The notes under the pieces are model-generated. The model did not search any database and was not told where the DNA came from. It was given only the letters and a program-made list of their open reading frames with translations. A stretch of DNA of 64,000 bases from Arsukibacterium sp. MJ3 (GTDB lineage: Bacteria; Pseudomonadota; Gammaproteobacteria; Enterobacterales; Alteromonadaceae): assembly GCF_000987765.1 (NCBI RefSeq), contig NZ_LAHP01000010.1:81756-145755 (forward strand), in the 5' to 3' direction. The stretch's first letter is position 1, and every line of letters starts with the position of its first letter. Both the position numbers and the translations under genes were made by a program. This document shows, piece by piece, positions 52,314 through 63,299 of the stretch.

Positions 52314-52336
52314 GGGGGGCAGATCCAATTGTTAAT
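52314..52336. repeat. GGGGGGCAGATCCAATTGTTAATG repeat, copy C
   Basis: One mismatch to copy B over the shared 20 bases (GGCAG here, GTCAG in B). B and C enclose the PEP-CTERM gene as direct repeats about 1 kb apart. Confidence 0.65.
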
Positions 52337-52396
52337 GGCTGGTTTTTAACACTTTATCTTGGCGATAAGTGCACGTTTTAATTGCTTAATACCTCC

Positions 52397-52416
52397 AGCC
52401 TTGTTGTGCTATTTTC
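52397..52416. repeat. Right copy of the boundary repeat
   Basis: AGCCTTGTTGTGCTATTTTC, direct repeat of 50354-50372 with about two mismatches. It lies 44 bases before the PilZ start codon. Confidence 0.6.
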
Positions 52417-52459
52417 GGTTTAAACGGCTACACTTGCTGCAGTTATTATTGGGGGGATT

Positions 52460-52834
52460 ATGGAACAACGACGGTTTAGCCGGGTGAATTTTCAGGGTAA
52501 GGCGCATTTAGAAACGGCAGATGAAAGCTACCCGACTGAGGTGCTGGATGTATCGTTTAAAGGTGCATTGGTTAAACTGCCGGAAAACTGGCCACAACAG
52601 CTCAGCAGCCCAATACTGCTGCGGGTGCATTTAAGTGATTATCCGCTGGATTTTAGTATGCACGTTAGTATAGCGCATCTGCATAACGAGGTAATTGGCC
52701 TGCACTGCGATAAAATCGATCTGGAAAGTGCCAGCCATTTAAAACGATTAATTGAATTAAATTTAGGTGACAGCCAGTTACTTGGTCGTGAGTTATCTGA
52801 ATTATGTGCAACAGAAGCCGCTAACGATTTATAA
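52460..52834 (+). CDS. PilZ domain protein
   Basis: A 124-residue single-domain c-di-GMP receptor. The binding motifs are present: RRFSRVNF near the N-terminus (RxxxR) and DVSFKGAL (D/NxSxxG). It could respond to the GGDEF/EAL protein in this window, although PilZ proteins usually act on unlinked partners. It ends overlapping the minus-strand lipoprotein gene tail by six bases. Confidence 0.92.
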   Translation: MEQRRFSRVNFQGKAHLETADESYPTEVLDVSFKGALVKLPENWPQQLSSPILLRVHLSDYPLDFSMHVSIAHLHNEVIGLHCDKIDLESASHLKRLIELNLGDSQLLGRELSELCATEAANDL

Positions 52835-54022
52835 CTGCAAAGCGTTTATTGCATCATCATAACCGTTACTGGCGGCACGCTGCATTAAAGTATGCCACTG
52901 CTGCCATGCCTGCTGTTGCCGGGCTAAATAAGCAAAATAATATTGCACCGGCATAATGTGTTCTGGCGCGCTTAACGCCTGCACTATTAGTTGCTGATAC
53001 ACCGCTGGCATTGCCGTTTGGTATGCCTGCATCGGGTTAATTGTTGCAACTACCCGGTATGCTTGAACTTTCGCCGCCTGGCAAGTAGTTACCGGAGTAA
53101 GCAATGCCGGGTCAAGCTGCAGCTGCCAACGCTGCTGATAGGCCGCCAGCGTTGCCGGTGTATTATCAAACAACAGGTTAGTCGCAAAAGTGCCGCTTTT
53201 GCATACGTCTGCCGCAGCGACAGCCGCTAACGGATACTCGTCAATAAACCCCAAAGCATGCATAAATTCATGTTGCAATAACGCCAGGCTGGCCGTATCG
53301 GGTAATTGCACAATACCATTGTTGTAACTGGCCAGCCCTTGGCCGGCAATTACCAGCAGTTGACTAAAGTTACCGGTAATAACCTGCTCAGTTAATGCGC
53401 CATATTCGCATTGAATACGCTGCGCTGGACGCTCTGAGCAACTCAGAGCGGTAGCGCTGATTGTTATTAACGGTTTAAAACAAACCGGTAACTGGCCAAG
53501 TAAGGGATCCTTGGCCCAAGCTGTTTTTAAGTGCTGCCAACGTAGCACGCCAGCTTGTTGGCTGGCGACTGGCTGTAGCGTAAGCATACAGCCAGCAACA
53601 GCCTGATAGCCACTATCCGCTGGCGGTACTGGCTCTGCTTGCCATAACCCCAAAGTAGCCCGTTGCGCGGCGCTAACAGCGCTAGCAGCCAGTTGCTGAC
53701 TGTTAAGTTGCTGCTCTAACCATACTGCCGTGGCTAAACGCCCTTCTAACCGCTGTTGTAATTGCAAGGCATGCGTTAAGCCAGCACTATCACCCAGTAA
53801 CGCAGCGTGTCTGAACCAGCGCAGTGCAGCGGTTAGCTCGTTATTAGCTAAACGATGTCGGGCCAGTTGCATAGCGGCAGCAGGTTCAGTTTGCGCTTGC
53901 TGCATTATATATTGCTGGCTGTGTGGGTTTATCTGCGGTGTACACCCCAATAGCAGAAAAGCAAAAAAGCCAGCAAGCTGACTTTTAACTAACACACTAT
54001 GGCAAGGTTTAATGAAATTCAT
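52829..54022 (-). CDS. Lipoprotein with HExxH metallopeptidase motif
   Basis: A 397-residue lipoprotein, not assigned to a named family. The lipobox is LLLGCTP (Cys27). A short TPR/Sel1-like stretch (about 45-100) reads LARHRLANNELTAALRWFRHAALLGD. Near residue 250 is LLQHEFMHALGFIDEYPL, which fits HExxHxxGxxDEY, like zinc peptidases of the M64 type. There are eight or more cysteines. ATG 54022 overlaps the end of nlpI by 14 bases, so it is likely co-transcribed with pnp-nlpI. Peptidase activity is inferred from the motif. Confidence 0.78.
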   Translation of the reverse strand: MNFIKPCHSVLVKSQLAGFFAFLLLGCTPQINPHSQQYIMQQAQTEPAAAMQLARHRLANNELTAALRWFRHAALLGDSAGLTHALQLQQRLEGRLATAVWLEQQLNSQQLAASAVSAAQRATLGLWQAEPVPPADSGYQAVAGCMLTLQPVASQQAGVLRWQHLKTAWAKDPLLGQLPVCFKPLITISATALSCSERPAQRIQCEYGALTEQVITGNFSQLLVIAGQGLASYNNGIVQLPDTASLALLQHEFMHALGFIDEYPLAAVAAADVCKSGTFATNLLFDNTPATLAAYQQRWQLQLDPALLTPVTTCQAAKVQAYRVVATINPMQAYQTAMPAVYQQLIVQALSAPEHIMPVQYYFAYLARQQQAWQQWHTLMQRAASNGYDDAINALQL

Positions 54023-54905
54023 CACTCTGGCCCGTTAATGTTTCACCGCGTAACCGGGCCATTTCTAGCCTGGCGTAACGGTGTTCAACAAACTCATAAA
54101 CGTTAGTGGCTAACACCATTTTATAATACTGCAACGCCTGCTCTGGTCGCTGTGAAGCGTCATGCCATTTCGCCAAATAAAAATACACTTCGCAAAGGCG
54201 TTCGGCTAATGCACGCGGGCCAGTTAAATCCTCGATAATGGTGTCTAACAGTTGCTGCTCACTGATATTACCAGCATAAAAGCGAACTATGTTAGTTGCC
54301 CAGTCATCTGTGGCCAGTTCAGTAAGATTAACTGCTAGTCGCTGCCTGGCAGCCGTTTTTGATAGCTCTAACTCAGCCAGGTATAACCAAATAACACGGT
54401 ACGGATCTGCCGGTCGTAATTGCAAAAATCGCTCAAAATCAGGTAATGCCAGCTCAGTCCGTCCGGCATAGTACAGCGCAATACCCCGGTTTAAATAGGC
54501 ATATTCATAATCAGGTGCCAGTTCCAGCGCCGAGTCAAAGGCTTCATATGCCTGGTCAAAATCGCCACTAAGGGTGTAATGAATGCCAACAAAATTATAG
54601 GCATCAGCCAGGTCTGGTTTCAGCCGTAATGCCCGCATAAAATCTAACCGGGCCAGTGATCGTAAACCGACACTGTCGTACATGACCCCACGGTCATAAA
54701 ATAAACGTGCCGACTGCTCATCTGATAACTCAGCACGTTGCAAAATTTCGGTTAAGCGGGCAATCGCCAACTCAGTTCGATAAGGAACCGCCAACGGCTC
54801 TGGCGTAAGCCAGGCCGCTGACGATGACGGTTGTACCATTGCACAACCGTTTAAGGTAAGTAGCGCTACTATTAGCGCTACACCACCTGTTTTAAATCTG
54901 AGCAT
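54009..54905 (-). CDS. nlpI: TPR lipoprotein NlpI
   Basis: An outer-membrane lipoprotein that acts as an adaptor for Prc protease and peptidoglycan endopeptidases. The lipobox is LTLNGCAMV, and the body is a run of TPRs (LFYDRGVMYDSVGLRSLARLDFMRAL; NFVGIHYTLSGDFDQAYEAFDSALELAP; LNRGIALYYAGRTEL). It aligns along its length with E. coli NlpI, including the NISEQ segment. ATG 54905 gives a normal 20-residue leader; ATG 54926, inside pnp, is also in frame. Confidence 0.94.
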   Translation of the reverse strand: MLRFKTGGVALIVALLTLNGCAMVQPSSSAAWLTPEPLAVPYRTELAIARLTEILQRAELSDEQSARLFYDRGVMYDSVGLRSLARLDFMRALRLKPDLADAYNFVGIHYTLSGDFDQAYEAFDSALELAPDYEYAYLNRGIALYYAGRTELALPDFERFLQLRPADPYRVIWLYLAELELSKTAARQRLAVNLTELATDDWATNIVRFYAGNISEQQLLDTIIEDLTGPRALAERLCEVYFYLAKWHDASQRPEQALQYYKMVLATNVYEFVEHRYARLEMARLRGETLTGQSDEFH

Positions 54906-54906
54906 G

Positions 54907-57036
54907 TTAAGCGTCTTGCTCAGCATTAGCTGCAGTTTCTGCTGGCTTACTATTCGCTTCTTTAATACTTAAGCGTACCCGGCCCTGCTTGTCTACTTCC
55001 AGTACTTTAACCGCTACTTTCTGCCCCAGTTGCAAGTGTTCAGACACATTACTTACCCGCTCTTCCGAAATTTGCGAAATATGCACTAAACCATCTTTAC
55101 CTGGCAATACATTAACGAAAGCACCGAAGTCGACAATACGTACCACTTCACCTTGGTAAATGGCACCTACTTCAATGTCGGCAGTAATAGCATTGATGCG
55201 GTCAATGGCAATTTGCGCGGCTTTAGCAGTAGTTGCGGCAATTTTTATGCTGCCATCATCTTCCAGCTCAATAGTAGTGCCTGACTCTTCAGTAATTTGA
55301 CGAATAACTGCGCCACCTTTACCGATAACTTCACGGATTTTCTCCGGGTTAATCTTCATGGTGTAAATGCGCGGCGCGTATTCAGACATTTCTTCACGGT
55401 GACCACTAATAGCCTGATCCATCACGTTCAGAATATGCAAACGCGCTGCTTTTGCCTGTTTTAGGGCAATTTGCATAATTTCCTGGGTAATACCATCAAT
55501 TTTAATGTCCATTTGCAGGGCAGTAATACCTTCGGTGGTACCGGCTACTTTAAAGTCCATGTCACCTAAGTGATCTTCATCACCTAAAATATCTGACAAT
55601 ACGACAAAGTCGTCACCTTCTTTTACCAGACCCATGGCAATACCGGCTACTGACGCTTTAATTGGCACACCCGCATCCATTAAGGCTAACGATGAACCGC
55701 AAACAGAAGCCATTGAGCTTGAACCGTTTGACTCAGTAATTTCAGAAACAATTCGTACGGTGTACGGGAAGTCTTCAAAATCAGGCATAACCGCCAGTAC
55801 ACCGCGCTTCGCTAACCGGCCATGACCGATTTCACGGCGTTTCGGCGAACCGACCATACCGGTTTCACCCACACAGTAAGGAGGGAAGTTGTAGTGCAGC
55901 ATAAAGGTGTCGGTTTTAGCACTTAACAAGTCATCAATGTTTTGTGCATCGCGAGCGGTACCTAAAGTACAGGTAACCAGCGCCTGCGTTTCACCACGGG
56001 TAAACAGTGATGAACCGTGAGTACGTGGTAGTACGCCCGTCATGACGCTTAAACCACGGATCATTTCCGGGTCACGGCCATCAATACGTGGCTCGCCTTT
56101 GGTAATACGGCTGCGAACCACTTTACTTTCCAGAGCATGGAATATTTCGCCAAACTCGTTTTTATTAAGCTCTTCGCCTGCGGCTAATGCAGCAATTAAT
56201 TTTTCATGAACAGCCGCTTTAATTACCGAAATACGCTCATAGCGTTTGGCTTTTTCAGTGATCTGATACGCCGTGCTGATATCAGCAGTAGCCAGCTCAG
56301 CGACTTTAGCAATTAGTGGTAAATTTTTAGCTGGTGCTTGCCAGTTCCAGGCGGGTTTAGCGCCTTCAGCCGCTAATTCTTTAATAGCAGTAATAGCCGT
56401 TTGCAGTTGCTCATGGCCATACATTACTGCGCCTAACATAACGTCTTCTGACAGAATGTTGGCTTCAGATTCAACCATCAGTACCGCATTGTGCGTACCG
56501 GCTACCACCAAGTCTAATTTAGAGCTTTTTAACTCTTCTTCTGATGGGTTTAACACGTACTGGTTATTAATATAACCTACCCGTGCAGCACCAATAGGGC
56601 CTGCAAACGGAATACCTGACAACGCTAAAGCGGCTGAGGTACCAATTAATGCCACGATGTCTGGCTGAATTTCAGGCTGCACTGACACCACAGTAGCAAT
56701 AACCTGCACTTCATTGTTAAAGCCTTCCGGGAACAATGGCCGGATTGGGCGATCGATCAAACGACAAATTAACGTTTCACCTTCACTTGGCCGGCCTTCG
56801 CGTTTGAAAAAGCCACCCGGGATCCGGCCAGCTGCATACATTTTTTCCTGGTAGTTTACGGTTAACGGAAAAAAATCCTGACCAGGTTTAGGTTCTTTTT
56901 TACCAACAACAGTTACTAAAACTGAAGTATCTCCCAGGCTGGCCAATACTGCGGCATCTGCCTGACGGGCTATTACGCCGGTTTCTAAAGTGAAGGTGTG
57001 TTGGCCAAACTGAAATGATTTTACGATGGGAGTCAC
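54907..57036 (-). CDS. pnp: Polyribonucleotide nucleotidyltransferase
   Basis: A 3'-5' phosphorolytic exoribonuclease, 709 residues, trimer, a degradosome component. Two RNase PH domains (about 1-220 and 310-540) are joined by a helical domain, then KH ([21 protein letters not shown]) and S1 ([32 protein letters not shown]). The start is GTG 57036 with AAAGGAAA upstream. As in E. coli it follows rpsO, with a terminator hairpin in between. Confidence 0.97.
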   Translation of the reverse strand: MTPIVKSFQFGQHTFTLETGVIARQADAAVLASLGDTSVLVTVVGKKEPKPGQDFFPLTVNYQEKMYAAGRIPGGFFKREGRPSEGETLICRLIDRPIRPLFPEGFNNEVQVIATVVSVQPEIQPDIVALIGTSAALALSGIPFAGPIGAARVGYINNQYVLNPSEEELKSSKLDLVVAGTHNAVLMVESEANILSEDVMLGAVMYGHEQLQTAITAIKELAAEGAKPAWNWQAPAKNLPLIAKVAELATADISTAYQITEKAKRYERISVIKAAVHEKLIAALAAGEELNKNEFGEIFHALESKVVRSRITKGEPRIDGRDPEMIRGLSVMTGVLPRTHGSSLFTRGETQALVTCTLGTARDAQNIDDLLSAKTDTFMLHYNFPPYCVGETGMVGSPKRREIGHGRLAKRGVLAVMPDFEDFPYTVRIVSEITESNGSSSMASVCGSSLALMDAGVPIKASVAGIAMGLVKEGDDFVVLSDILGDEDHLGDMDFKVAGTTEGITALQMDIKIDGITQEIMQIALKQAKAARLHILNVMDQAISGHREEMSEYAPRIYTMKINPEKIREVIGKGGAVIRQITEESGTTIELEDDGSIKIAATTAKAAQIAIDRINAITADIEVGAIYQGEVVRIVDFGAFVNVLPGKDGLVHISQISEERVSNVSEHLQLGQKVAVKVLEVDKQGRVRLSIKEANSKPAETAANAEQDA

Positions 57037-57180
57037 GTATGTATTTCCTTTATCTTAATCGCCGAATTGCGATGTTTTTCTCTGTGTTTTTTGCTTGTAC
57101 AGTATACTCTGTAACCTAATATAAAAGATAGTTCAGTAAAAGTAGTCCCGTAACAATAATCCTATAGAAAAGGCACAAAA

Positions 57181-57208
57181 AAAAGAGGCTAAAAAGCCTC
57201 TTTTTTTC
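57181..57208. terminator. Terminator between rpsO and pnp
   Basis: Stem AAAAGAGGCT (57181-57190) and AGCCTCTTTT (57195-57204) with an AAAA loop, and A and T runs on both sides. On the minus strand it follows rpsO. Confidence 0.9.
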
Positions 57209-57223
57209 GTTGTCGATTAACGA

Positions 57224-57493
57224 TTAACGACGTAAACCTAAACGACCGATCAGAGTAGTGTAACGGCTCTGGTCTTTGCCTTTTAAGTAATCTAACAGCT
57301 TACGACGCTGGCTAACCATCCGTAACAAACCACGACGAGAATGGAAGTCGTGCTTGTGCTCGGCAAAGTGGCCTTGCAGGTGAGTGATTGACGCAGTTAA
57401 CAGGGCAACCTGTACTTCTGGTGAACCGGTATCGCCTTCTTTTACAGCGTAGTCAGCAACAATTTTTGCTTTATCAGCAGCATTTAACGACAT
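57224..57493 (-). CDS. rpsO: 30S ribosomal protein S15
   Basis: Ribosomal protein uS15, 89 residues as in other bacteria, binding 16S rRNA at the central junction. Sequence includes [24 protein letters not shown] and [26 protein letters not shown] 57493 ([11 protein letters not shown]) is the family start; the frame is open further upstream to 57541 but that adds a non-conserved leader. Confidence 0.98.
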   Translation of the reverse strand: MSLNAADKAKIVADYAVKEGDTGSPEVQVALLTASITHLQGHFAEHKHDFHSRRGLLRMVSQRRKLLDYLKGKDQSRYTTLIGRLGLRR

Positions 57494-57592
57494 ATTTAAC
57501 TCCAAGTTTGAGTGAACTAAAATAAGGGTATCGCCGATCACTCATCCAGCAGACCCCAAAAAACTAACGTATAATAGCACTTTGCTTACAAT

Positions 57593-58546
57593 TTACAAGC
57601 CACTTATCTCAGCCGTTGGCTGGTGCATGGCACTGGTATTCAATAAGCGTCGTGAGCTAAGTACTGCCTGCTCTACCTGGCCAACCCCTATAAACACCGC
57701 GTCAGGTCCCAGTAATTTAATGGCATCGGTATCGGCAGCAGCCACCTTACAGCTTTTGCCATGTTGTAAGCACAATTGCTGCTCAGCTGTCAGTAGCAAC
57801 GAAGCCATAGCAACAATACCTGCATCAAGTGGCAATAATAATGAATCAAGCGCACTAAAATCAGCGGTAGTATGACACGGCCCGGCCAATGCATCTAACT
57901 GTGACGGCGGCACCATTTGGCCGGCGGTAAAGGGGCCAACCTGGGTGCGGTGTAATTTACTGACATGTGCGCCGCAACCTAATAACTCGCCTAAATCATC
58001 AATTAAGGTGCGTATATAAGTACCTTTAGAGCAATGAATAATAAAGTCTGCATTATCACCAGTACGTTGTAACAATTCAAAACGAAATATACTAATTGGC
58101 CGTGCTTCACGCTCAATGGTAATGCCTTGACGGGCATATTTGTAAAGAGGCTGCCCCTGATACTTAAGGGCTGAAAACATCGTCGGCACCTGCAGTATAT
58201 CACCTCGAAGCAACGGCAAAGCTTGTTCTAGTTGACTGTCGGTAAAACTCACCGGGCGCTGGCTGATAATCTCGCCTTCCGTATCACTAGTCGTGGTACG
58301 TACGCCAAAACAAGCGGTAACCAAATAGGTTTTATCCGTATCCAGTAAAAACTGGCTAAACTTAGTGGCTTCACCAAAACAAATGGGCAATAAGCCAGAG
58401 GCCATTGGATCCAGCGCACCGGTATGTCCGGCTTTTTTTGCCTGATATAACCAGCGTACCCGCTGCAAAATACCATTACTGCTTACTTCTAGCGGTTTAT
58501 CCAACAACAGAATGCCATTAACTTCTCTGGCATTTTTACGCGCCAT
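57593..58546 (-). CDS. truB: tRNA pseudouridine(55) synthase
   Basis: Makes pseudouridine 55 in the T-loop of tRNAs, 317 residues. Motifs: NGILLLDKPLEVSSNGILQRVR, GHTGALDPMASGLLPICFGEATK with the catalytic Asp, and KGTYIRTLIDDLGE. A C-terminal PUA-like part follows. The start shares one base with the rbfA stop. Confidence 0.97.
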   Translation of the reverse strand: MARKNAREVNGILLLDKPLEVSSNGILQRVRWLYQAKKAGHTGALDPMASGLLPICFGEATKFSQFLLDTDKTYLVTACFGVRTTTSDTEGEIISQRPVSFTDSQLEQALPLLRGDILQVPTMFSALKYQGQPLYKYARQGITIEREARPISIFRFELLQRTGDNADFIIHCSKGTYIRTLIDDLGELLGCGAHVSKLHRTQVGPFTAGQMVPPSQLDALAGPCHTTADFSALDSLLLPLDAGIVAMASLLLTAEQQLCLQHGKSCKVAAADTDAIKLLGPDAVFIGVGQVEQAVLSSRRLLNTSAMHQPTAEISGL

Positions 58547-58962
58547 TAGTCATCGGCTCCGTCGCTATCAATAGGGTCTAGCCCGGCATCTTTACGCTTT
58601 CGCTCATCTTCCTGGCGAACCGTAGCCACTAAGCTAGCCATGCGGATCCCTTCATTTAATGACTGATCAAAGGCAAAACGAATATTCGGTACTATGCGGG
58701 TTTGGATCCGTTTGCCAATAAGACTTCGAACGAAGCCTGCCGCATCATTCAAAATTTTCAGGTTGTCTTCAACCTTGCTGTCGTCCATCCCTAAAAAGGT
58801 TACAAACACCTTGGCATGGGACAAGTCGCGAGATACTTCGACATCTGACACGGTAATCATTGAATGCAGCCGCGGATCTTTAATTTCGCGTTGCAGTATA
58901 ACCGCCATTTCTCTTTTAATATGTTGTGACAACCGGTCAACGCGGGAAAATTCTTTTGCCAT
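58546..58962 (-). CDS. rbfA: 30S ribosome-binding factor RbfA
   Basis: A KH-type assembly factor for the 30S subunit, needed for 16S 5' processing and cold growth. It has 138 residues from ATG 58962 (MAKEFSRVDRLSQHIKREM), the family start; a GTG/ATG start further upstream would add four residues. It has the family segments VSDVEVSRDLSHAKVFVTF and VPNIRFAFDQSLNEG. Confidence 0.96.
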   Translation of the reverse strand: MAKEFSRVDRLSQHIKREMAVILQREIKDPRLHSMITVSDVEVSRDLSHAKVFVTFLGMDDSKVEDNLKILNDAAGFVRSLIGKRIQTRIVPNIRFAFDQSLNEGIRMASLVATVRQEDERKRKDAGLDPIDSDGADD

Positions 58963-58999
58963 TTCTGAGCCTTCCAATTTTGGGCCAGGGAAAACACAA

Positions 59000-59020
59000 C
59001 AGGGGCACTAAAGGCCCCTG
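59000..59020 (-). other. Hairpin between infB and rbfA
   Basis: CAGGGGC (59000-59006) and GCCCCTG (59014-59020) with a seven-base loop. It lies in the 96-base gap after infB. There is no good T run, so it may be a processing or stability site rather than a terminator. Confidence 0.45.
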
Positions 59021-59058
59021 TACTATGTATTGCCAGCACTGTGCTGACCAGCGGTACT

Positions 59059-61743
59059 TTATAAAGTACGTTCAACCTGAATGGTTTCAAATACTTCTAT
59101 TTGATCGCCTTCGCGCACATCGTTGTAATTTTTCACCCCGATACCACATTCAAAGCCATTTCTTACTTCACTTACATCATCTTTGAAGCGACGTAACGAC
59201 TCCAATTCACCTTCGAAAATCACTACGTTTTCACGTAATACCCGAATTGGTGCATTGCGCTTGATCAAGCCTTCCGTAACCATACAACCGGCAATAGCGC
59301 CGAACTTCGGTGAACGGAACACGTCCCGCACCTGTGCCAGACCAATAATTTGCTGTCTGAACAGTGGGGCTAACATACCGGTCATCGCCGCTCTGACTTC
59401 GTCTAACAGCTCATAAATGATGCTGTAGTAACGTAGGTCAAGGCCTTCATCTTCAACCATTTTACGGGCAGAAGCATCAGCACGAACGTTAAAACCAATA
59501 ATAATAGCTTGTGAAGCCGCCGCCAGGGTAACGTCAGTTTCGGTAATACCACCAACGCCGCTACCGATAATTTTAATTTTAACTTCATCAGTAGACAGTT
59601 TAGCCAAAGATTCTGAAATTGCCTGTACTGAACCTTGTACGTCACCTTTGAGAACCAGATTAAGCTCAGACACATCGCCTTCAGTCATATTGGCGAACAT
59701 GTTTTCCAATTTCGATTTCTGCTGACGTGCTAATTTAACATCGCGGAATTTACCCTGACGATATAAAGCAACTTCACGCGCTTTACGCTCATCTTTTACC
59801 ACGGTAACTTCATCACCCGCTTGCGGTACACCAGACAAACCTAAAATTTCTACCGGAATAGAAGGGCCAGCCACTTTAACATCACGCCCGTTTTCGTCAC
59901 GCATTGCCCGAACCCGACCATACTCAAAGCCACAAAGTACAATGTCACCCTGATTCAGCGTACCTTCCTGTACCAGAATAGACGCAACTGGACCACGGCC
60001 TTTGTCTAAGCGAGATTCAATTACCGCACCACGTGCCAGGCCATTTCTTACCGCTTTTAATTCCAATAACTCAGCTTGGTTCAGAATGGCTTCCAGCAAG
60101 TCGTCAATACCCAGACCGGTTTTGGCTGATACCTGAACAAACTGAGTATCGCCGCCCCACTCTTCTGAAATAACGTCAAACTGTGATAATTCATTACGCA
60201 CGCGATCTGGATCAGCATCTGGCTTATCAATTTTATTGACTGCAACCACGATAGGCACACCAGCGGCTTTCGCATGCTGAATAGCTTCTTTAGTTTGCGG
60301 CATAACACCATCATCCGCCGCCACAACCAGAATAACGATATCAGTGGCTTTAGCACCCCGAGCTCGCATTGACGTAAACGCAGCGTGACCTGGCGTATCT
60401 AAAAACGTTACCATACCGCGGTCAGTTTCAACGTGGTAAGCACCAATATGCTGGGTAATACCACCGGCTTCACCGTCGGCGACCTTAGCTTTACGTATAA
60501 AATCTAATAACGACGTTTTGCCGTGGTCAACGTGACCCATTACGGTCACTACCGGTGCCCGTGGCTCAAGCTCACCCTGACCTTGACGATCAGACATTAC
60601 GGCTTCTTCTAACTCGTTTTCTTTGGTCAGAGTAAATTTGTGGCCCATCTCTTCACAGACAATAGCCGCCGTTTCCTGATCAATAACCTGGTTAATGGTT
60701 GCCATAGCACCCATTTTCATCATCGCTTTAATTACTTCTGACGCTTTAACCGCCATTTTTGCAGCTAGCTCGGCTACGGTAATGGTTTCACCAATTTTCA
60801 CTTCACGTTCAACCGGCTGCGCTGGCTTATTAAAACCATGTTGCATACTGGTTGGCGTTTTCTTTTTCTTGGTGTGACGGTTAGCGCGGTTAAAGGCTTC
60901 TTTATCGTTACCGTCGTCTTTCTTTTTACCTTTAGCTGGCGGTGTTTTCTTACCCACACCACGGCGACCGGCCCGTTCTTCTTTGGCATCTACTTCGTCT
61001 TCAGCTTGCTTGGCAAATTCGTTACTGGTCAGGTGATAATCATCTTTCTCAGTAGACTTGGCTTTTTCTTCCTGCGCCCAACGCTCACCATTGTCTTCAG
61101 CCAATTTGCGAGCAGCATCAGCTTGCTTTTTAGCTTCTTCTTCCAGCTTACGTAACGCTTCTGCTTCTTGTTGCTGCCGCATATGCTCAGCTTCACGCTT
61201 CGCTTCTTCTTTCGCTGCGCGACGAGCGGCTTCTTCCGGATCATCTTTTAACAATTGCGCCTGTTTAACTTCTTCGCGCTTTCTTGCTTCACTCGCTTTT
61301 CGCTCGGCTTCTTCTTTAGCTTTAGCCGCGGCAATTTCGCGCGCTTTATGGTCAGCTTCCTGACGAGCACGATTAGCTTCAGCGTTGGCTTTTTCTTCCG
61401 CTATACGCGCTTCTTCTTGCGCTTTTAACGTAGCTTCATCAACTAACGGCTTCTTGATATAGGTTTTTTGCTTACGCACTTCAACCTGGATCTCACGGTT
61501 ACGACCGGCGCCACCAGCTACACTTAACGTGGTTTTTTCTTTACGTTTCAATGTTAGTTTAGAAGGCTCTGACGACTTACCGCCATGCTGCTTACTTAAA
61601 TGCTCTAACAGTGTTTTTTTCTCATCTTCAGATACCTGCTGCCCTGCAGCTTTGGTGATACCTGCATCAGCAAATTGTTGTACTAACCGATCAACAGTTG
61701 TACCGACATCACTGGCCAGCTTCTCTATGGTGACTTCTGCCAT
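59059..61743 (-). CDS. infB: Translation initiation factor IF-2
   Basis: The GTPase that places fMet-tRNA on the 30S subunit, 894 residues. It has an N-terminal IF2_N domain, a long charged Ala/Glu/Lys-rich linker (about 100-300), a second IF2_N-type helix ([23 protein letters not shown]), then the G domain with [35 protein letters not shown] and NKIDKP, and C-terminal domains. It ends [10 protein letters not shown], as usual. It is 25 bases downstream of nusA. Confidence 0.98.
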   Translation of the reverse strand: MAEVTIEKLASDVGTTVDRLVQQFADAGITKAAGQQVSEDEKKTLLEHLSKQHGGKSSEPSKLTLKRKEKTTLSVAGGAGRNREIQVEVRKQKTYIKKPLVDEATLKAQEEARIAEEKANAEANRARQEADHKAREIAAAKAKEEAERKASEARKREEVKQAQLLKDDPEEAARRAAKEEAKREAEHMRQQQEAEALRKLEEEAKKQADAARKLAEDNGERWAQEEKAKSTEKDDYHLTSNEFAKQAEDEVDAKEERAGRRGVGKKTPPAKGKKKDDGNDKEAFNRANRHTKKKKTPTSMQHGFNKPAQPVEREVKIGETITVAELAAKMAVKASEVIKAMMKMGAMATINQVIDQETAAIVCEEMGHKFTLTKENELEEAVMSDRQGQGELEPRAPVVTVMGHVDHGKTSLLDFIRKAKVADGEAGGITQHIGAYHVETDRGMVTFLDTPGHAAFTSMRARGAKATDIVILVVAADDGVMPQTKEAIQHAKAAGVPIVVAVNKIDKPDADPDRVRNELSQFDVISEEWGGDTQFVQVSAKTGLGIDDLLEAILNQAELLELKAVRNGLARGAVIESRLDKGRGPVASILVQEGTLNQGDIVLCGFEYGRVRAMRDENGRDVKVAGPSIPVEILGLSGVPQAGDEVTVVKDERKAREVALYRQGKFRDVKLARQQKSKLENMFANMTEGDVSELNLVLKGDVQGSVQAISESLAKLSTDEVKIKIIGSGVGGITETDVTLAAASQAIIIGFNVRADASARKMVEDEGLDLRYYSIIYELLDEVRAAMTGMLAPLFRQQIIGLAQVRDVFRSPKFGAIAGCMVTEGLIKRNAPIRVLRENVVIFEGELESLRRFKDDVSEVRNGFECGIGVKNYNDVREGDQIEVFETIQVERTL

Positions 61744-61768
61744 TTGTGTTGTTACCTCCGTTGACTAC

Positions 61769-63265
61769 TCAGTTACTTTCACTAAACCAAACAATGTTGC
61801 GCGCGGCCATAATTAGCTCAGCGGCTTTTTGTTCAGTTATATCTGCTATATCTAATAAATCGTCGACACCCAACTCGGCTAAGTCATCCAGGGTAGTAAC
61901 ACCTTTGCTGGCAACGACATATGCGGTATGTGTATCTAAACCTTCTAGCGCTAACAGCGCTGCAGTAGGTTTGGCATCTTCCAGTGATTCTTCACTGGCC
62001 AGAGCACGGGTAGTTAAAACGGCTTTTGCCCGACCGCGCAACTCTTCAACAATTTCTTCATCAAAACCGTCAATAGATAATAGTTCGCTAATTGGAACAT
62101 AGGCGACTTCTTCCAACGTGGCAAAGCCTTCTTCCACTAATACATCTGCGAAATCTGCATCAATTTCCAAAGCGTCCATAAAGATTTGCCGAACTTTTTC
62201 AGTTTCTTCCTGATGCTTTTTCTTCATGTCTGAAACTGACATTACATTCAGTTCCCAACCGGTTAACTGGCTGGCTAACCGCACATTCTGACCATTGCGG
62301 CCAATGGCCATCGCCAAGTTAGAATCTTCAACAGCGATATCCATCGAATGGGTATCTTCGTCAACAATAATAGAGGCAACTTCAGCTGGCGCCATCGCGT
62401 TTATGACAAACTGCGCATCGTTATCATCGTACAAGACAATGTCAACACGCTCACCCGCCAGCTCGTTAGAAACACCCTGCACGCGTGAGCCACGCATACC
62501 AACACAAGCACCTACCGGATCAATGCGCCGATCGTTGCTTTTTACTGCAACTTTGGCCCGCGAACCCGGATCACGGGCTGCACCGCGTAGCTCAATCATT
62601 TCTTCGCCAATTTCCGGCACTTCAATCCGAAATAACTCCAGCAACATTTCTGGTCTGGCACGACTTAAAAACAACTGAGCGCCACGGGCTTCTGGCTTCA
62701 CATCAAACAGTAAAGAACGGATCCGATCGCCTGGCCGGTACGTTTCGCGCGGCAACATTTCTTCGCGCGGTAACATCGCTTCAGCATTATTGCCTAAATC
62801 AACAATAATACTGTCGCGGTTTACTTTTTTAACAATACCGGTAACCAGTTCACCAACTTGATCAATATAGGCTTCAACAACCTGTGACCGCTCAGCTTCG
62901 CGTACTTTTTGCACGATTACCTGTTTCGCCATCTGCGTGGTAATACGGTCAAATTCTACTGAATCAATTTGTTCTTCGTAATAATCACCAATGTTAACTT
63001 CCGGTGCATCATATTGTGCTGCCGACAAGGTAATTTCCCGGGTAGGATGCTCTTGTACCGCCTCATCAGCCACGACTTCCCAACGCCGGAAAGTTTCATA
63101 TGACCCGGTTTTGCGGTCAATGCTAACCCGCACTTCAATGTCGCTTTCGTTTTTCTTTTTAGTGGCTGCAGCTAATGCAAACTCCAGTGCCTGGAAAATC
63201 TTTTCCCGCGGTACTGATTTTTCGTTTGATACTGCATCAACAACTAATAATATTTCTTTTGCCAT
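61769..63265 (-). CDS. nusA: Transcription termination/antitermination protein NusA
   Basis: Binds RNA polymerase and modulates pausing, termination and rRNA antitermination, 498 residues. Domains: N-terminal polymerase-binding (about 1-130), S1 (about 135-200), two KH domains ([39 protein letters not shown]), and two acidic C-terminal repeats (about 360-495). It lies between rimP and infB, as is standard. Confidence 0.98.
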   Translation of the reverse strand: MAKEILLVVDAVSNEKSVPREKIFQALEFALAAATKKKNESDIEVRVSIDRKTGSYETFRRWEVVADEAVQEHPTREITLSAAQYDAPEVNIGDYYEEQIDSVEFDRITTQMAKQVIVQKVREAERSQVVEAYIDQVGELVTGIVKKVNRDSIIVDLGNNAEAMLPREEMLPRETYRPGDRIRSLLFDVKPEARGAQLFLSRARPEMLLELFRIEVPEIGEEMIELRGAARDPGSRAKVAVKSNDRRIDPVGACVGMRGSRVQGVSNELAGERVDIVLYDDNDAQFVINAMAPAEVASIIVDEDTHSMDIAVEDSNLAMAIGRNGQNVRLASQLTGWELNVMSVSDMKKKHQEETEKVRQIFMDALEIDADFADVLVEEGFATLEEVAYVPISELLSIDGFDEEIVEELRGRAKAVLTTRALASEESLEDAKPTAALLALEGLDTHTAYVVASKGVTTLDDLAELGVDDLLDIADITEQKAAELIMAARNIVWFSESN

Positions 63266-63299
63266 TGTATCTGCCTCGTTCTGACGCGACCCGAATACC

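Larger units (their letters stand above)
52109..52459. other. Intergenic region with repeat copy C
   Basis: About 350 AT-rich bases at the right side of the cassette. It contains repeat copy C (52314-52336) and the right boundary repeat (52397-52416). The PilZ gene's GGGGGG ribosome binding site lies just before 52460. No reading frame of note was seen. Confidence 0.55.

Noticed and set aside
61058..61363. Long plus-strand frame rich in Ser/Ala/Cys opposite infB
   Set aside because: It is the antisense of the IF-2 Glu/Ala/Lys linker; such frames stay open because of codon bias.
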